Below are positions 1-7,820 of a stretch of 25,496 nucleotides of DNA, piece by piece; position 1 is the stretch's first letter, and every line of letters starts with the position of its first letter. Location: assembly GCA_046712825.1 (NCBI GenBank), contig JBKKCR010000062.1, forward strand, positions 1-25,496, given 5' to 3'. Origin of the DNA: DATFGK01 sp046712825. GTDB lineage: Bacteria; Actinomycetota; AC-67. Position numbers and translations under genes: made by a program. Below the pieces are notes generated by a model. It was not told the DNA's origin and searched no databases. It saw only the letters and a program-made list of their open reading frames with translations.

Positions 1-781
1 TGTCGTGAACGTGAACCCACACGCCGGGGCGAAGGCGCGGGAGGACCTCGAAGAAGAGCCGGTTCACGTCGCTCCCGGTCTTGGAGACGTGGGTGGAATC
101 GATGAGCAGGATGTCGCCGGCCTCGAGCTCGCCGAATCGCTCCGGGTCCACGTCCTGCACGGGCGACTGGATGATCTCGTTCGCGTCCTCGTCGCCCGGC
201 TTCAGCAGCGAGCGCAGCACGTCGGGATACGGCTCGATGAACGTGCACGCGATTGCGCCGTCGAAGAACCGCTCGTTGGTATCCAGGATCACGCACGAGG
301 AGTAGCCCGAGCCGACCTCGATGATCCGCTTCGGGTGCAGATGACGGATCACGGAGTACAGGAAGATCGCGTCCGAGTAGCTGTAGTAGCGGTTCTCGAA
401 GCGGTAGCGCATCTCCGGCCCGCCGTCGGCTGTGAACGGCAACTCAGGGTAGAAGGCCTTCAGCTGCTCGAGAAGGGCGAGCTGCTCGTCCTCGCGCAGG
501 TCGATCCCGGGGAGGGCGCGCTTGGAACGATCGAAGATCTCGCGTGCGCGCGCCTGCACTTCGTCGGCCGCCGGCACGGGGGAGTAGAAGTGGCCGGGCG
601 GCACCCACGTCCGGAACCGCTCGAGCTCGCCCTTGAGCCGGTCGATCTCGGCGTTCGAGCGCTCCCGCTGCTCTTTCAGGCGCTGCGTTTGCGCTCGCAG
701 CCGGTCGCGCTCGCGCAACAGGTCGCCGAGCTTCGGCACGCGCTGAGCCGCGGCTTTGAGTCGTCGCTTCGCTTCGCTCAT
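1..781 (-). CDS. Class I SAM-dependent methyltransferase, 3' end cut by window edge
   Basis: Read on the minus strand from an ATG at 781-779, an open frame runs off the window start, giving about 260 residues. The first ~55 residues are charged and heptad-like (RERDRLRAQTQRLKEQRERS), suggesting a short coiled coil. The rest fits the Methyltransf_24 type of class I methyltransferase: a motif I-like IEVGSGYSSCVIL around residues 150-162, an acidic FIEPYPDV strand, DILLIDSTHVSKTGSDVN, and RLRPGVWVHVHD at the cut. In this family the enzyme moves a methyl group from S-adenosylmethionine to a small molecule or sugar; the substrate cannot be read from sequence. It starts 13 bases after the stop of the sulfatase-fold gene, so it is probably last or near last in the minus-strand operon. 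No clear Shine-Dalgarno sequence, which fits translational coupling. I infer a role in methylating the polysaccharide or a precursor. Confidence 0.85.
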   Translation of the reverse strand, partial: MSEAKRRLKAAAQRVPKLGDLLRERDRLRAQTQRLKEQRERSNAEIDRLKGELERFRTWVPPGHFYSPVPAADEVQARAREIFDRSKRALPGIDLREDEQLALLEQLKAFYPELPFTADGGPEMRYRFENRYYSYSDAIFLYSVIRHLHPKRIIEVGSGYSSCVILDTNERFFDGAIACTFIEPYPDVLRSLLKPGDEDANEIIQSPVQDVDPERFGELEAGDILLIDSTHVSKTGSDVNRLFFEVLPRLRPGVWVHVHD

Positions 782-794
782 CGTCCGGGAATGA

Positions 795-2402
795 TCAGCC
801 GCCCGCGACCCGATCGGTCACTTCGGTGAATTCGTAGAGATGATCCTTGTCCGCCCACACGAAGCTATCGTCGGGAAGCAAGGGAAGGTTGGCGCCGAAG
901 TACAGCGAGAAGATCTTCCGGAAGAAGTTCACCGGCGTGATCGTCTGCGGGATCCCCGGGTCGGTTACGCCGGGCAGGTACATGGCGGTCAGGATCGGGA
1001 ACTTCTGCAGGAGCTGACGGGTGGTCTTCGAGGTCCACGCGTCGGGATCCGGGTTCTTGTTCGCGGAGTCGTTGCCGGGCGGCGGCCCCTCGTCCGAGGC
1101 GAAGATGATGATCGGGTCGGACTCGTCGGGGCCGGCGAGGAGGCGGTCGGCGGTCTTCGTCAGCATCGTGTTGGCGAACATGAGCGCCTCGAGGTAGTTG
1201 CGATGCCAGTGCCGCCGCTTCATCACGTCGGCCTCGAGGAAGCTCCCGTCCCGTTCGAACACGTAGGGCTCGTGCGGAAGGATGATGTGCGCGAACACGA
1301 AGGTTGGCTTGCCGTCGTTCCCGACCCGAACGAGCTGCTCGATCTGGAACAGCACCCTCGCCCAGGAGACGCGCCTCGGATCGAGGGTGTCCTTGCCGAA
1401 GCCGAAGCTCTTCGAGAGCGGGCCGAGCGGCGTCGTGTCGAGGAGGGTGCGCGAGAATTCCGACAGCGGGTCGTAGCTGATGGTCTCGTCCGCGAGCACG
1501 CTCGTGCGGGTCCCCTCGAACCACGACCCCAAGTGCACGTACCGGTAGTCCTGCTCCTTGAGGAAGCGCCCGACCTCGTGGTCCTTGATCAAGCCGTAGA
1601 GCGGGCCCCAGTCTCCCGACGTTCCCACCTGCTTCGCGACCTCGTCCAAGTAGTTCATGTTCAGCATCGACGAGATGGAGTGTCCCGTGTTCGGGTAGTT
1701 CGCGCGCGCATGGTGCGCGACGACGAAACCCTTCGCCTCGAGCGAGCTGAGGAACGGCCGGTTGTCGTAGTCGAAGTAGGGGCCTAGTGAGTCCTCGCCC
1801 CCGTAGCGGTCGAAGTTCACGTAGTAGATGTCGCGCTTGCCGTTGAGGACCTCACCTGCGGTTGGGATCGGTGACGGGTGAGAGACCGCCTCGACATCCG
1901 CCGGGCCGGTGAGCTTGTCGGCCACGATCGGGACGGCGGTGGTGAGAACCAGAACGGCGGCGACACCGTTGAGGATCTTCGTGACCTCGGGCAGCGATCT
2001 GCGCACCCGCAGCAGGAGCCATCCTCCGCCGAGTGCCAGCAGCGCGAAGAGGGCCAGCACGTACCGGTCCCGGCCCACCGTGACGCCGGCGACTTCCACG
2101 TCCTCGATCGCGTCGGCGACGTACCCGTACGAGAAGAAGAGGAAGACGACCAGCGAGACGAGCAGCGCGGCTCGCCGGACGTCCCGGAGGACCAGCCACG
2201 CGATCAGGAGCAGAACGGCAGCCGCTGCGACGACCAGGCCGAGCGGCTGGAGTGCCTCTCCGGTCGACACCTCGTCGATGTTCGTACGGAACAGGTGGAG
2301 GACGGGGAAAGCCGCGAACAGGATCGGGTAGAAAGGGAGCGGCAGGCGGCGCTTCTTCTCGGTGGGCTCGCTGGGGGCGGGCTCCGCCGCTCCTTCGGTC
2401 AC
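795..2402 (-). CDS. Membrane-anchored sulfatase/alkaline-phosphatase-fold protein (LtaS-like)
   Basis: 535 residues. The N-terminal ~165 residues hold about five hydrophobic helices (roughly 24-38, 53-72, 78-97, 113-131, 144-161). The outer domain follows, with DIYYVNFDRYG (191-201), NTGHSISSMLN (238-248, the place where this fold carries its Thr/Ser nucleophile), HIILPHEP (372-379) and ASDEG (435-439, equivalent to the metal-binding SDHG of sulfatases). The C-terminal PVNFFRKIF..YFGANLPLLPDDS segment is typical of the bacterial membrane sulfatase-like subgroup. Family members move phosphoglycerol, phosphoethanolamine or sulfate groups at the cell surface; which one applies here is unknown. 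Start is GTG at 2402, overlapping the stop of the kinase/methyltransferase gene (GTGA), with a strong GGAGG five bases or so upstream. The tight coupling suggests both proteins modify the same glycan. Confidence 0.85.
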   Translation of the reverse strand: MTEGAAEPAPSEPTEKKRRLPLPFYPILFAAFPVLHLFRTNIDEVSTGEALQPLGLVVAAAAVLLLIAWLVLRDVRRAALLVSLVVFLFFSYGYVADAIEDVEVAGVTVGRDRYVLALFALLALGGGWLLLRVRRSLPEVTKILNGVAAVLVLTTAVPIVADKLTGPADVEAVSHPSPIPTAGEVLNGKRDIYYVNFDRYGGEDSLGPYFDYDNRPFLSSLEAKGFVVAHHARANYPNTGHSISSMLNMNYLDEVAKQVGTSGDWGPLYGLIKDHEVGRFLKEQDYRYVHLGSWFEGTRTSVLADETISYDPLSEFSRTLLDTTPLGPLSKSFGFGKDTLDPRRVSWARVLFQIEQLVRVGNDGKPTFVFAHIILPHEPYVFERDGSFLEADVMKRRHWHRNYLEALMFANTMLTKTADRLLAGPDESDPIIIFASDEGPPPGNDSANKNPDPDAWTSKTTRQLLQKFPILTAMYLPGVTDPGIPQTITPVNFFRKIFSLYFGANLPLLPDDSFVWADKDHLYEFTEVTDRVAGG

Positions 2403-3787
2403 GCCTTCCTCCGCATGAGATACAGCGTTCGCTCGGACGAGGCGATGCTCTCCCGCCGCTCGACGGTGAAGCGCCCGGCGAAGGCGCGCTCGAAACCTTC
2501 TTGTGTGTAGTTCGGGAAGATGTCATCGCGGGAGGTCAGCAGTATCTTCACCTTGGGATCGCTCTTCGGAACGAATTCGACGATCAGCGACCGGCAGAGT
2601 TCGGCGAAGAAGCCGGCGACGCGCTCGAGCGGAACGTTGTTGCCGATCGCGAGGTGATGGACGACCGCGAGCGCCATCGCGAGGTCGGCCGGGCCGCGGT
2701 CGGCGAGTGAGAACCGCTCGGTGTTCTCCCAGCCGATCCGTGGGCTGGGGTTGGTGAGATCCTGGAGGAGCGGCAGGAAGTTGGCGTCGCCGGCACCGAC
2801 GACGCCGTCGCGGTACGCCTGCTCGACGCATCCGGGGTCGACCTCCAGGCACACGGTTGGGATGCCCTTCTCGGACGCGATGCGCGCGAACGTTCCCACG
2901 TTGCCGCCGAGATCCCAGACCGTCGACGGGCCGGCCTCGTCGATGAGCTTCGACACGAGCATGCGCTTGTGCTCGGTGCCTTCCTGCGAGTAGCTGCCCG
3001 CATCCGAGTAGTACTCCGTCCACACCGAACGCGGAGGTTCCCAGTCCAGTCCCCGGATGCAGGATCCGAGGTTCTCGATGATCCCTCGGAAGGCCCGCAT
3101 GCTGAACGAGCGGCCTTTCGCGGAGGCCTTCGGGTCGTCGCTCTCGTGACGTTGCTGGCTCTTCGCATGCGCGTGGATGTGGAGCATGAGCGATGGCTTC
3201 ATGCGGGAGCGCCGGGGAAGGAGCTCGCTCGCGAGATCGAGCGGGATGCCGTCGATGTGGATCCGGGAAAGCTGCTGAAGGCGGACGTCGGTGTACGCGA
3301 CGAGCGAGAGCGGGGCGAGGAAATGCTTGCAGAATTGGCTGTAGGCGATCCACGGCTGGCCTTCGCGCAGGATCTCGAACGAGAGCGTGTCGATGAGCAC
3401 GGGTTTCCCGCGGAGCCACTGGATGTTGTACGCGCTCGCGTCGCGGAGCGACATCCCGTGATCGAGGGCGAGACTCTGGATCTCGAGGGTCGCGAGCGCA
3501 GCGGCTTTCAGCTGGCCGAAGCTCCACTCATACGGATAGGAGATGAATGGGATCGGCTCGGGCTGCACCACTTTGTAGGCGCCGGCCTCCGCGGCGAGGT
3601 CGAGAGAGACCTCTTCCGCGGGAACCATCAGACCGCGTTCGATGAGTGCGTCGTACAGTCCGGACGAGGTGAATCGGTCCCAATGGTCGCGGTGGATCTC
3701 GGTGATCTGGCGAAGGAGAACGCCGTCTCGTGTGAAGACGAAGCCGCTGGGGTCTCGGAACGATCCCCCGAGACGTTCGACCGGCAT
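2399..3787 (-). CDS. Kinase-like N-terminal domain fused to class I methyltransferase
   Basis: 462 residues from the ATG at 3787 (a TTG directly before it would add one residue). The C-terminal half is a clear class I methyltransferase: VWDLGGNVGTFA (290-301), CLEVDPG (313-319), ADLAMALAVVHHLA and a closing IVEFVPKSDP..LL strand. The N-terminal half has the spacing of a protein-kinase-fold catalytic loop: an Asp at 116 in LRDASAYN, an Asn five residues later, and an Asp twelve residues further in VLIDTLSFE, preceded by a hinge-like YPYEWSFGQLKAAALATLE. Such proteins are usually annotated only as SAM-dependent methyltransferases (NoeA-like). The pair of activities recalls WbdD, which phosphorylates and methylates the end of the E. 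coli O9a chain, but the domain order is reversed here. It overlaps both neighbours (TGATG with the small membrane gene, GTGA with the sulfatase-fold gene). The kinase call is inference; the methyltransferase call is firm. Confidence 0.8.
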   Translation of the reverse strand: MPVERLGGSFRDPSGFVFTRDGVLLRQITEIHRDHWDRFTSSGLYDALIERGLMVPAEEVSLDLAAEAGAYKVVQPEPIPFISYPYEWSFGQLKAAALATLEIQSLALDHGMSLRDASAYNIQWLRGKPVLIDTLSFEILREGQPWIAYSQFCKHFLAPLSLVAYTDVRLQQLSRIHIDGIPLDLASELLPRRSRMKPSLMLHIHAHAKSQQRHESDDPKASAKGRSFSMRAFRGIIENLGSCIRGLDWEPPRSVWTEYYSDAGSYSQEGTEHKRMLVSKLIDEAGPSTVWDLGGNVGTFARIASEKGIPTVCLEVDPGCVEQAYRDGVVGAGDANFLPLLQDLTNPSPRIGWENTERFSLADRGPADLAMALAVVHHLAIGNNVPLERVAGFFAELCRSLIVEFVPKSDPKVKILLTSRDDIFPNYTQEGFERAFAGRFTVERRESIASSERTLYLMRRKA

Positions 3788-4002
3788 CAAGCCTTACGCG
3801 ACAGCTTTGCGCCGACGAACGACCAGATGCGGCGCCAGAAAACTTTGAGGGCAAGTGCCGCGCCGACGGCACCTCCGACGACGAGCTGGATGATGTAGCT
3901 GCCGGAATTTCCGTCGATGTACGACGTCGCGGAGCCCGCAACCAGCACCATCAACGAGATGAGAACCGCAGACCACGCTGCACGACGTGTACCCGCCCTC
4001 AT
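3787..4002 (-). CDS. Small two-helix membrane protein, function unknown
   Basis: 71 residues: a basic N-terminus (MRAGTRRAAW), a first hydrophobic helix (about 10-28), a short polar loop (SYIDGNSGSY), a second glycine/alanine-rich helix (about 34-53), and a basic tail (RRIWSFVGAKLSRKA). I chose the ATG at 4002 because GGGGAGGT lies just upstream; a GTG at 4020 would add six residues but lacks such a site. The stop overlaps the ATG of the kinase/methyltransferase fusion, so the two are translationally coupled. No family is recognised. Its position suggests a membrane anchor or partner for the soluble modifying enzymes made from the same transcript. Confidence 0.75.
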   Translation of the reverse strand: MRAGTRRAAWSAVLISLMVLVAGSATSYIDGNSGSYIIQLVVGGAVGAALALKVFWRRIWSFVGAKLSRKA

Positions 4003-4109
4003 GCGCACCTCCCCACACACATCCTGCGATCGAAGAATCTGCAGGCCGCCGCGCCAGTCCCAGCGGATGCGCAGATGCTACCACCCAGTCCCGGAGAGGG
4101 CCCTCAACG
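4003..4109 (-). other. Leader of the modification operon, with small hairpin
   Basis: The 107 bases between the dehydrogenase stop and the small membrane gene contain a TAGCAT hexamer on the minus strand (4080-4075) that could be a -10 element, and an imperfect hairpin (4023-4030 with 4037-4045, eight pairs and one bulged base) followed by the GGGGAGGT ribosome-binding site. A perfect 10-base palindrome, GAGGGCCCTC, sits at 4096-4105 just after the dehydrogenase stop. No -35 element is convincing. The arrangement would allow separate expression of the four downstream genes, but this is inference. Confidence 0.35.
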
Positions 4110-5414
4110 TCAGGGCAGCACGACGTTCGGCGACCGGATGCCGCGCCGGCCGAGCGCGTTGCGCGTGTCCACGACGAGGCGAGCGCTCCGGGCGATCAGC
4201 TCGTAGTCGAGCGCGTCGTGATCGCAGATGATCAGCAGTGCGTCCGACGTCGATACGAGCTCTTCGGTCAACGGGACCGCCGTCAGCGCGGGGTCGAGCG
4301 GCAACTCGGGCACCAACGGATCGATGTAGGAGACGTCGGCGCCCCACGACTGCAGATGGCGGATCACCTCGAGCGCCGGCGATTCACGATAGTCGCGCAC
4401 GTTGGGCTTGTACGAGACGCCCACCACGACGACCTTCGAGCCTCGCACGGCGATTCCGCGATCGTTGAGGGCATGGATCACGTGGGTCACGACGACCTGC
4501 GGCATGCGGGCGTTGACCACTTCTGCCAGCTCGATGAAGCGCGTTCCCTCTCCGGTGAGGCGCGCCGCCCATTGCAGATAGAAGGGGTCCAAGGGGATGC
4601 AGTGACCGCCGACGCCGGGGCCCGGGAAGAACGGCATGAACCCGAACGGTTTCGTCGCGGCAGCCTCGATCACTTCCCAGATGTTGACCCCGATCGCGCG
4701 CGCCACCGACGACAGCTCGTTCGCGAGCGCGATGTTCACCCAACGGAAAGTGTTCTCGACGAGCTTCGCCATCTCGGCGGTGCGGGCGTCGGAGACCGGA
4801 TGGACCTTCTCGACGAAACGGCGGTAGATCATGGCGGCGGCCTCTGTGCCCGCCGGTGTCGCGCCGCCGACGACTCTCGGGATGTTCGCGGTTCGGAACG
4901 ACGCGTTCCCCGGATCGACGCGTTCCGGAGAGTACGCGAGCAGGAAGTCCTCGCCTAGCCGCAGACCGCTCGTCTCGAGGATGGGAAGCACGACGTCCTG
5001 GGTGGTCCCCGGATAGGTCGTCGACTCGAGGATCACGGTGTGGCCGGGTCGGAGCACGCCGGCGATGATCCGCGCGGCCTCCTCGATGAAGGTCATGTCG
5101 GGCTGCTTGCCGACGGCCAGCGGGGTCGGCACGCAGATGAACAGGACTTCTCGTTCCCGAAGATCCTCGGGCGAAACGGTGAATCGTGTCCGGGTGGCGA
5201 CCTCGGCGAGCTCTTCGTCGCTCACGTCGTCTATGTGCGACCGGCCGGTGCGGAGCCGGGCGATGGCTTCGTCGTCGACGTCGAAGCCGGTGACGTCGAT
5301 CCCGGCGCGCGCCATCGTGACGACGAGCGGGAGGCCGACATAGCCGAGGCCCAGCACAGCCGCGTCCCACGACCAGCTCTCGAGGGCCTGGATGATCTTC
5401 GAGTCGTCGCTCAT
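4110..5414 (-). CDS. UDP-N-acetyl-hexosamine 6-dehydrogenase (WbpA/WecC type)
   Basis: 434 residues of the UDP-glucose/GDP-mannose dehydrogenase family. The N-terminal NAD-binding site reads AVLGLGYVGLPLV (19-31); CVPTPL (94-99) and ESTTYPGTT (130-138) follow; the helix that carries the catalytic lysine is EMAKLVENTFR (214-224); the active-site cysteine is Cys272 in GPGVGGHCIPLDPFY. The KPFGFMPFFPGPGVGGHCIPLDP stretch is the pattern of the WbpA/TviB branch, which oxidises UDP-GlcNAc to the uronic acid; the related WecC uses UDP-ManNAc. Because a wecB-type 2-epimerase diverges from it only 91 bases away, UDP-ManNAc is a plausible substrate, so the exact specificity is open. Two NAD+ are used per hexosamine. 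Start ATG at 5414; an AAAGGA lies about 13 bases upstream, rather far. Confidence 0.92.
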   Translation of the reverse strand: MSDDSKIIQALESWSWDAAVLGLGYVGLPLVVTMARAGIDVTGFDVDDEAIARLRTGRSHIDDVSDEELAEVATRTRFTVSPEDLREREVLFICVPTPLAVGKQPDMTFIEEAARIIAGVLRPGHTVILESTTYPGTTQDVVLPILETSGLRLGEDFLLAYSPERVDPGNASFRTANIPRVVGGATPAGTEAAAMIYRRFVEKVHPVSDARTAEMAKLVENTFRWVNIALANELSSVARAIGVNIWEVIEAAATKPFGFMPFFPGPGVGGHCIPLDPFYLQWAARLTGEGTRFIELAEVVNARMPQVVVTHVIHALNDRGIAVRGSKVVVVGVSYKPNVRDYRESPALEVIRHLQSWGADVSYIDPLVPELPLDPALTAVPLTEELVSTSDALLIICDHDALDYELIARSARLVVDTRNALGRRGIRSPNVVLP

Positions 5415-5505
5415 GTGCGTCCGGGTCCTTTGGTGCTTCGACGGTACACTTTATGTGTTCCCGGGCTCGGGTACTCCGATCCCTAGCAGGAGTCCTCTCG
5501 ATCCG
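5415..5505. promoter_or_regulatory. Divergent promoter region, dehydrogenase / epimerase
   Basis: This 91-base gap drives two divergent genes. Overlapping -10-like hexamers occur on the two strands: TACACT at 5445-5450 (plus) and TAAAGT at 5453-5448 (minus). Neither has a good -35 match. An AGGAG at 5488-5492 is the likely ribosome-binding site of the epimerase, 13 bases from its ATG. If both hexamers are used, initiation in one direction would compete with the other, keeping the two enzymes of one sugar pathway under one control point. Predicted from sequence only. Confidence 0.35.
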
Positions 5506-6606
5506 ATGAAGGTGCTCACCATCGCCGGCGCGCGCCCGAACTTCATGAAGGTCGCGCCCGTTTTGCGCGCGCTCTTCGAGCGTGGGATCGAAGCTTCCCT
5601 GGTTCATACGGGACAGCACTACGATCCGGCGATGTCTGCCGCGTTCTTCTCCGATCTCGGCCTCCGCGAGCCCGACGTCCACCTCGAGGTGGGATCCGCC
5701 TCGCACGCGGTGCAGACGGCCCGGGTGATGGAACGGCTGGAGCCGGTGATCGAGGAGCGCGAGCCGGATCTCGTCGTCGTGGTCGGCGACGTGAACTCCA
5801 CGCTCGCCGGCGCGCTGGTGTGCGCGAAGCTCGGCGTCGCGGTAGCGCATGTCGAGGCCGGCCTCCGCAGCTTCGACCGCGCCATGCCCGAAGAGATCAA
5901 CCGGGTGCTCACCGATCAGGTGTCGGACCTGCTCTTCACTACATCGCCCGAGGCCGAGACGAATCTGCTGCGCGAAGGCGTACCCGCCGAGCGCATCCAT
6001 TTCGTCGGCAACCCGATGATCGACTCGCTCGAGCGTCACCTCGAGCGAGCCCGCGCATCCGACGTCACGAAGCGGCTCGGGCTCGTCGGACGGCCGTACG
6101 GCCTCGTGACTCTGCACCGGCCGTCCAACGTGGACGACCCGGACGTGCTCGCCGGCGTGCTCGGCGCGCTCGCCGACGTGGCTCGCGAGATCCCGCTGGT
6201 CTTCCCGGCTCACCCGCGCACCGTGAAGATGATGGAGCGCTTCGGTCTGTCAGGCCTCGAAGGCATCACCACGATCGAGCCGGTCGGCTACCTCGACTTC
6301 CTCCGCTTGATGGCGGACGCTCGGCTGGTGCTGACCGACTCCGGCGGGATCCAGGAGGAGACCACGGTCCTCGGAGTTCCGTGCCTCACGATCCGCGACA
6401 ACACCGAACGGCCCATCACGATCGAGATGGGCACCAACCGCCTTGTCGGCTCGGATCCGGAGCGGATCCGCAGCGAGGCGCTCGCCGCCATCAAAGGCCC
6501 GCGCCCCGAGACAGGACGGCCGCCGCTTTGGGATGGGAAGGCGGGAGAACGGATCGCCGACGTCGTCGCCGGCTGGGGCGAGGACCGGGCGAAGCAAGGT
6601 CGGTAG
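5506..6606 (+). CDS. wecB: UDP-N-acetylglucosamine 2-epimerase, non-hydrolysing
   Basis: 366 residues, the usual length for WecB/MnaA. It converts UDP-GlcNAc to UDP-ManNAc in the cytoplasm. Visible family signatures are GARPNFMKVAPVLRAL (8-23), HTGQHYD (34-40), GDVNSTLAGAL (94-104), HVEAGLRSFDRAMPEEINR (115-133), TLHRPSNVDD, PAHPRT and LTDSGGIQEETTVLGVPCLTIRDNTERP. Asp95, Glu117, Glu130 and His204 correspond well to the catalytic residues known from E. coli WecB (Asp95, Glu117, Glu131, His213). The frame is open further upstream, but ATG 5506 begins exactly at the conserved MKVLTIAGARPNF, so I take that start. It precedes a GT4 gene by 8 bases and diverges from the dehydrogenase that would use its product. 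Confidence 0.95.
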   Translation: MKVLTIAGARPNFMKVAPVLRALFERGIEASLVHTGQHYDPAMSAAFFSDLGLREPDVHLEVGSASHAVQTARVMERLEPVIEEREPDLVVVVGDVNSTLAGALVCAKLGVAVAHVEAGLRSFDRAMPEEINRVLTDQVSDLLFTTSPEAETNLLREGVPAERIHFVGNPMIDSLERHLERARASDVTKRLGLVGRPYGLVTLHRPSNVDDPDVLAGVLGALADVAREIPLVFPAHPRTVKMMERFGLSGLEGITTIEPVGYLDFLRLMADARLVLTDSGGIQEETTVLGVPCLTIRDNTERPITIEMGTNRLVGSDPERIRSEALAAIKGPRPETGRPPLWDGKAGERIADVVAGWGEDRAKQGR

Positions 6607-6614
6607 TCGGGTCC

Positions 6615-7820
6615 GTGCGCGTCACCATGCTGCTCCGGAACCTCTTCGTGCGAGATGCGCGCGTGCTCCGGGAGGCCCGTGAGCTCGCACGAGCCGGGCA
6701 CGACGTGACCGTCGTCGCGCTGCAGGCGGGCGAGATTCCCGAACGCGAGGACCGCGACGGGTTCCGCGTCCACCGCGCGGTGCGGGCCGGCCGACTGGCG
6801 GGCCCGACGATCCTCGGTGCTGCAGGAGGCGCCGTATCCGAGTCCACGGCCCGCGCGTCGCGACGGCCGGCCGCGGCGGTATGGCTGCGCGACACGCTGC
6901 TCGAGCGCAGGATGCTTCTCGGCGCGATGGCGAACCCTGCCGACGTGTACCACGCGCACGACCTGACCACGCTTGCTCCGGCGCTCCGCGCCGCACGCGC
7001 GAGCGGCGCGCGCCTGGTTTACGACGCGCACGAGCTGTACACCGAGCTGTCCGGTCTCGGTGCGGGGGAGCGCAAACGCTGGGCGGGCGTGGAGCGGCGG
7101 CTGATCGGCGCGGCCGACGCGGTGATCGTGCCGTCGCCGTCGCGCGGTGACGCGTTGGTGGAGCGCTACGGGATCGCGCCGCCGGCCGTCGTCATGAACT
7201 GTCCGCCGCGCGGCCCGGTCCCCGATCCGGAAGCGAGTCCGCTGGCGGGTCTGCGTCGCGGCGGGGAGATCCTCCTCGTCTACGCCGGAGGCTTCATCGC
7301 CGGCCGGGGCCTGGAGAACCTGATCGCCGCCACGCGGATGCTCCGGGTCACGCGCCTCGTCATGCTCGGCTGGGGCCCGCTCGAGGGCGAGCTTCGCGCG
7401 CTCACACAGAAGTGGAACATGACCGAGCGTGTGTCCTTCTTCGGTGCGGTCGACCCCGACGACGTCGTGGCAGTCGCGGCCGGCGGCGACGTCGGCCTCG
7501 CGCCCTACCTCCCGATCGGGCTCAACAACGTCCTCGCGGCGCCGAACAAGCTCTTCGAGTATCTGCACGCGGGACTACCCGTCGCCGCGAGCGATCTCCC
7601 CGACATCCGCCGCATCGTCGACGAGAACGAGGTCGGTGAGCTCTTCGACGCGGCGGATCCGCAGTCCATCGCTGCGGCGGTCCGGCGCCTGACGGCGTTC
7701 CCCGACCGGCTGCGCAAGCTTCGCGCGAGCGCCTCGGCCGCCGCCCAGCGGTTCACGTGGGAAGCACAGGCGCGGACGTTGCTCGAGGTGTACGACGGCC
7801 TGGAGAAGCCACGCGGCTAG
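6615..7820 (+). CDS. Glycosyltransferase, GT4 family
   Basis: 401 residues with a GT-B fold. The N-terminal half has MRVTMLLRNLFVRDARVLREARELARAGHDVTVVAL and DVYHAHDLTTL..VYDAHELYTEL, the usual acceptor-side features. The C-terminal half binds the sugar nucleotide: LLVYAGGFIAGRGLENLIAA, VMLGWGPLEGELRAL, VSFFGAVDPDDV, and PNKLFEYLHAGLPVAASDLPDIRRIV with the conserved Glu. I chose GTG at 6615 because it starts right at the first beta strand; ATG 6627 would remove four residues of it. The long open frame before 6615 is a shadow of the epimerase gene. Eight bases separate it from the epimerase, so they are one operon and the donor may be UDP-ManNAc or its uronate (inference). Its stop codon is shared with the opposing methyltransferase in a CTAG palindrome. 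Confidence 0.92.
   Translation: MRVTMLLRNLFVRDARVLREARELARAGHDVTVVALQAGEIPEREDRDGFRVHRAVRAGRLAGPTILGAAGGAVSESTARASRRPAAAVWLRDTLLERRMLLGAMANPADVYHAHDLTTLAPALRAARASGARLVYDAHELYTELSGLGAGERKRWAGVERRLIGAADAVIVPSPSRGDALVERYGIAPPAVVMNCPPRGPVPDPEASPLAGLRRGGEILLVYAGGFIAGRGLENLIAATRMLRVTRLVMLGWGPLEGELRALTQKWNMTERVSFFGAVDPDDVVAVAAGGDVGLAPYLPIGLNNVLAAPNKLFEYLHAGLPVAASDLPDIRRIVDENEVGELFDAADPQSIAAAVRRLTAFPDRLRKLRASASAAAQRFTWEAQARTLLEVYDGLEKPRG

Noticed and set aside
5820..6614. N-terminal extension of the GT4 protein (open frame from 5820)
   Set aside because: It lies wholly inside the epimerase gene in another frame and encodes arginine-rich sequence with no fold pattern.
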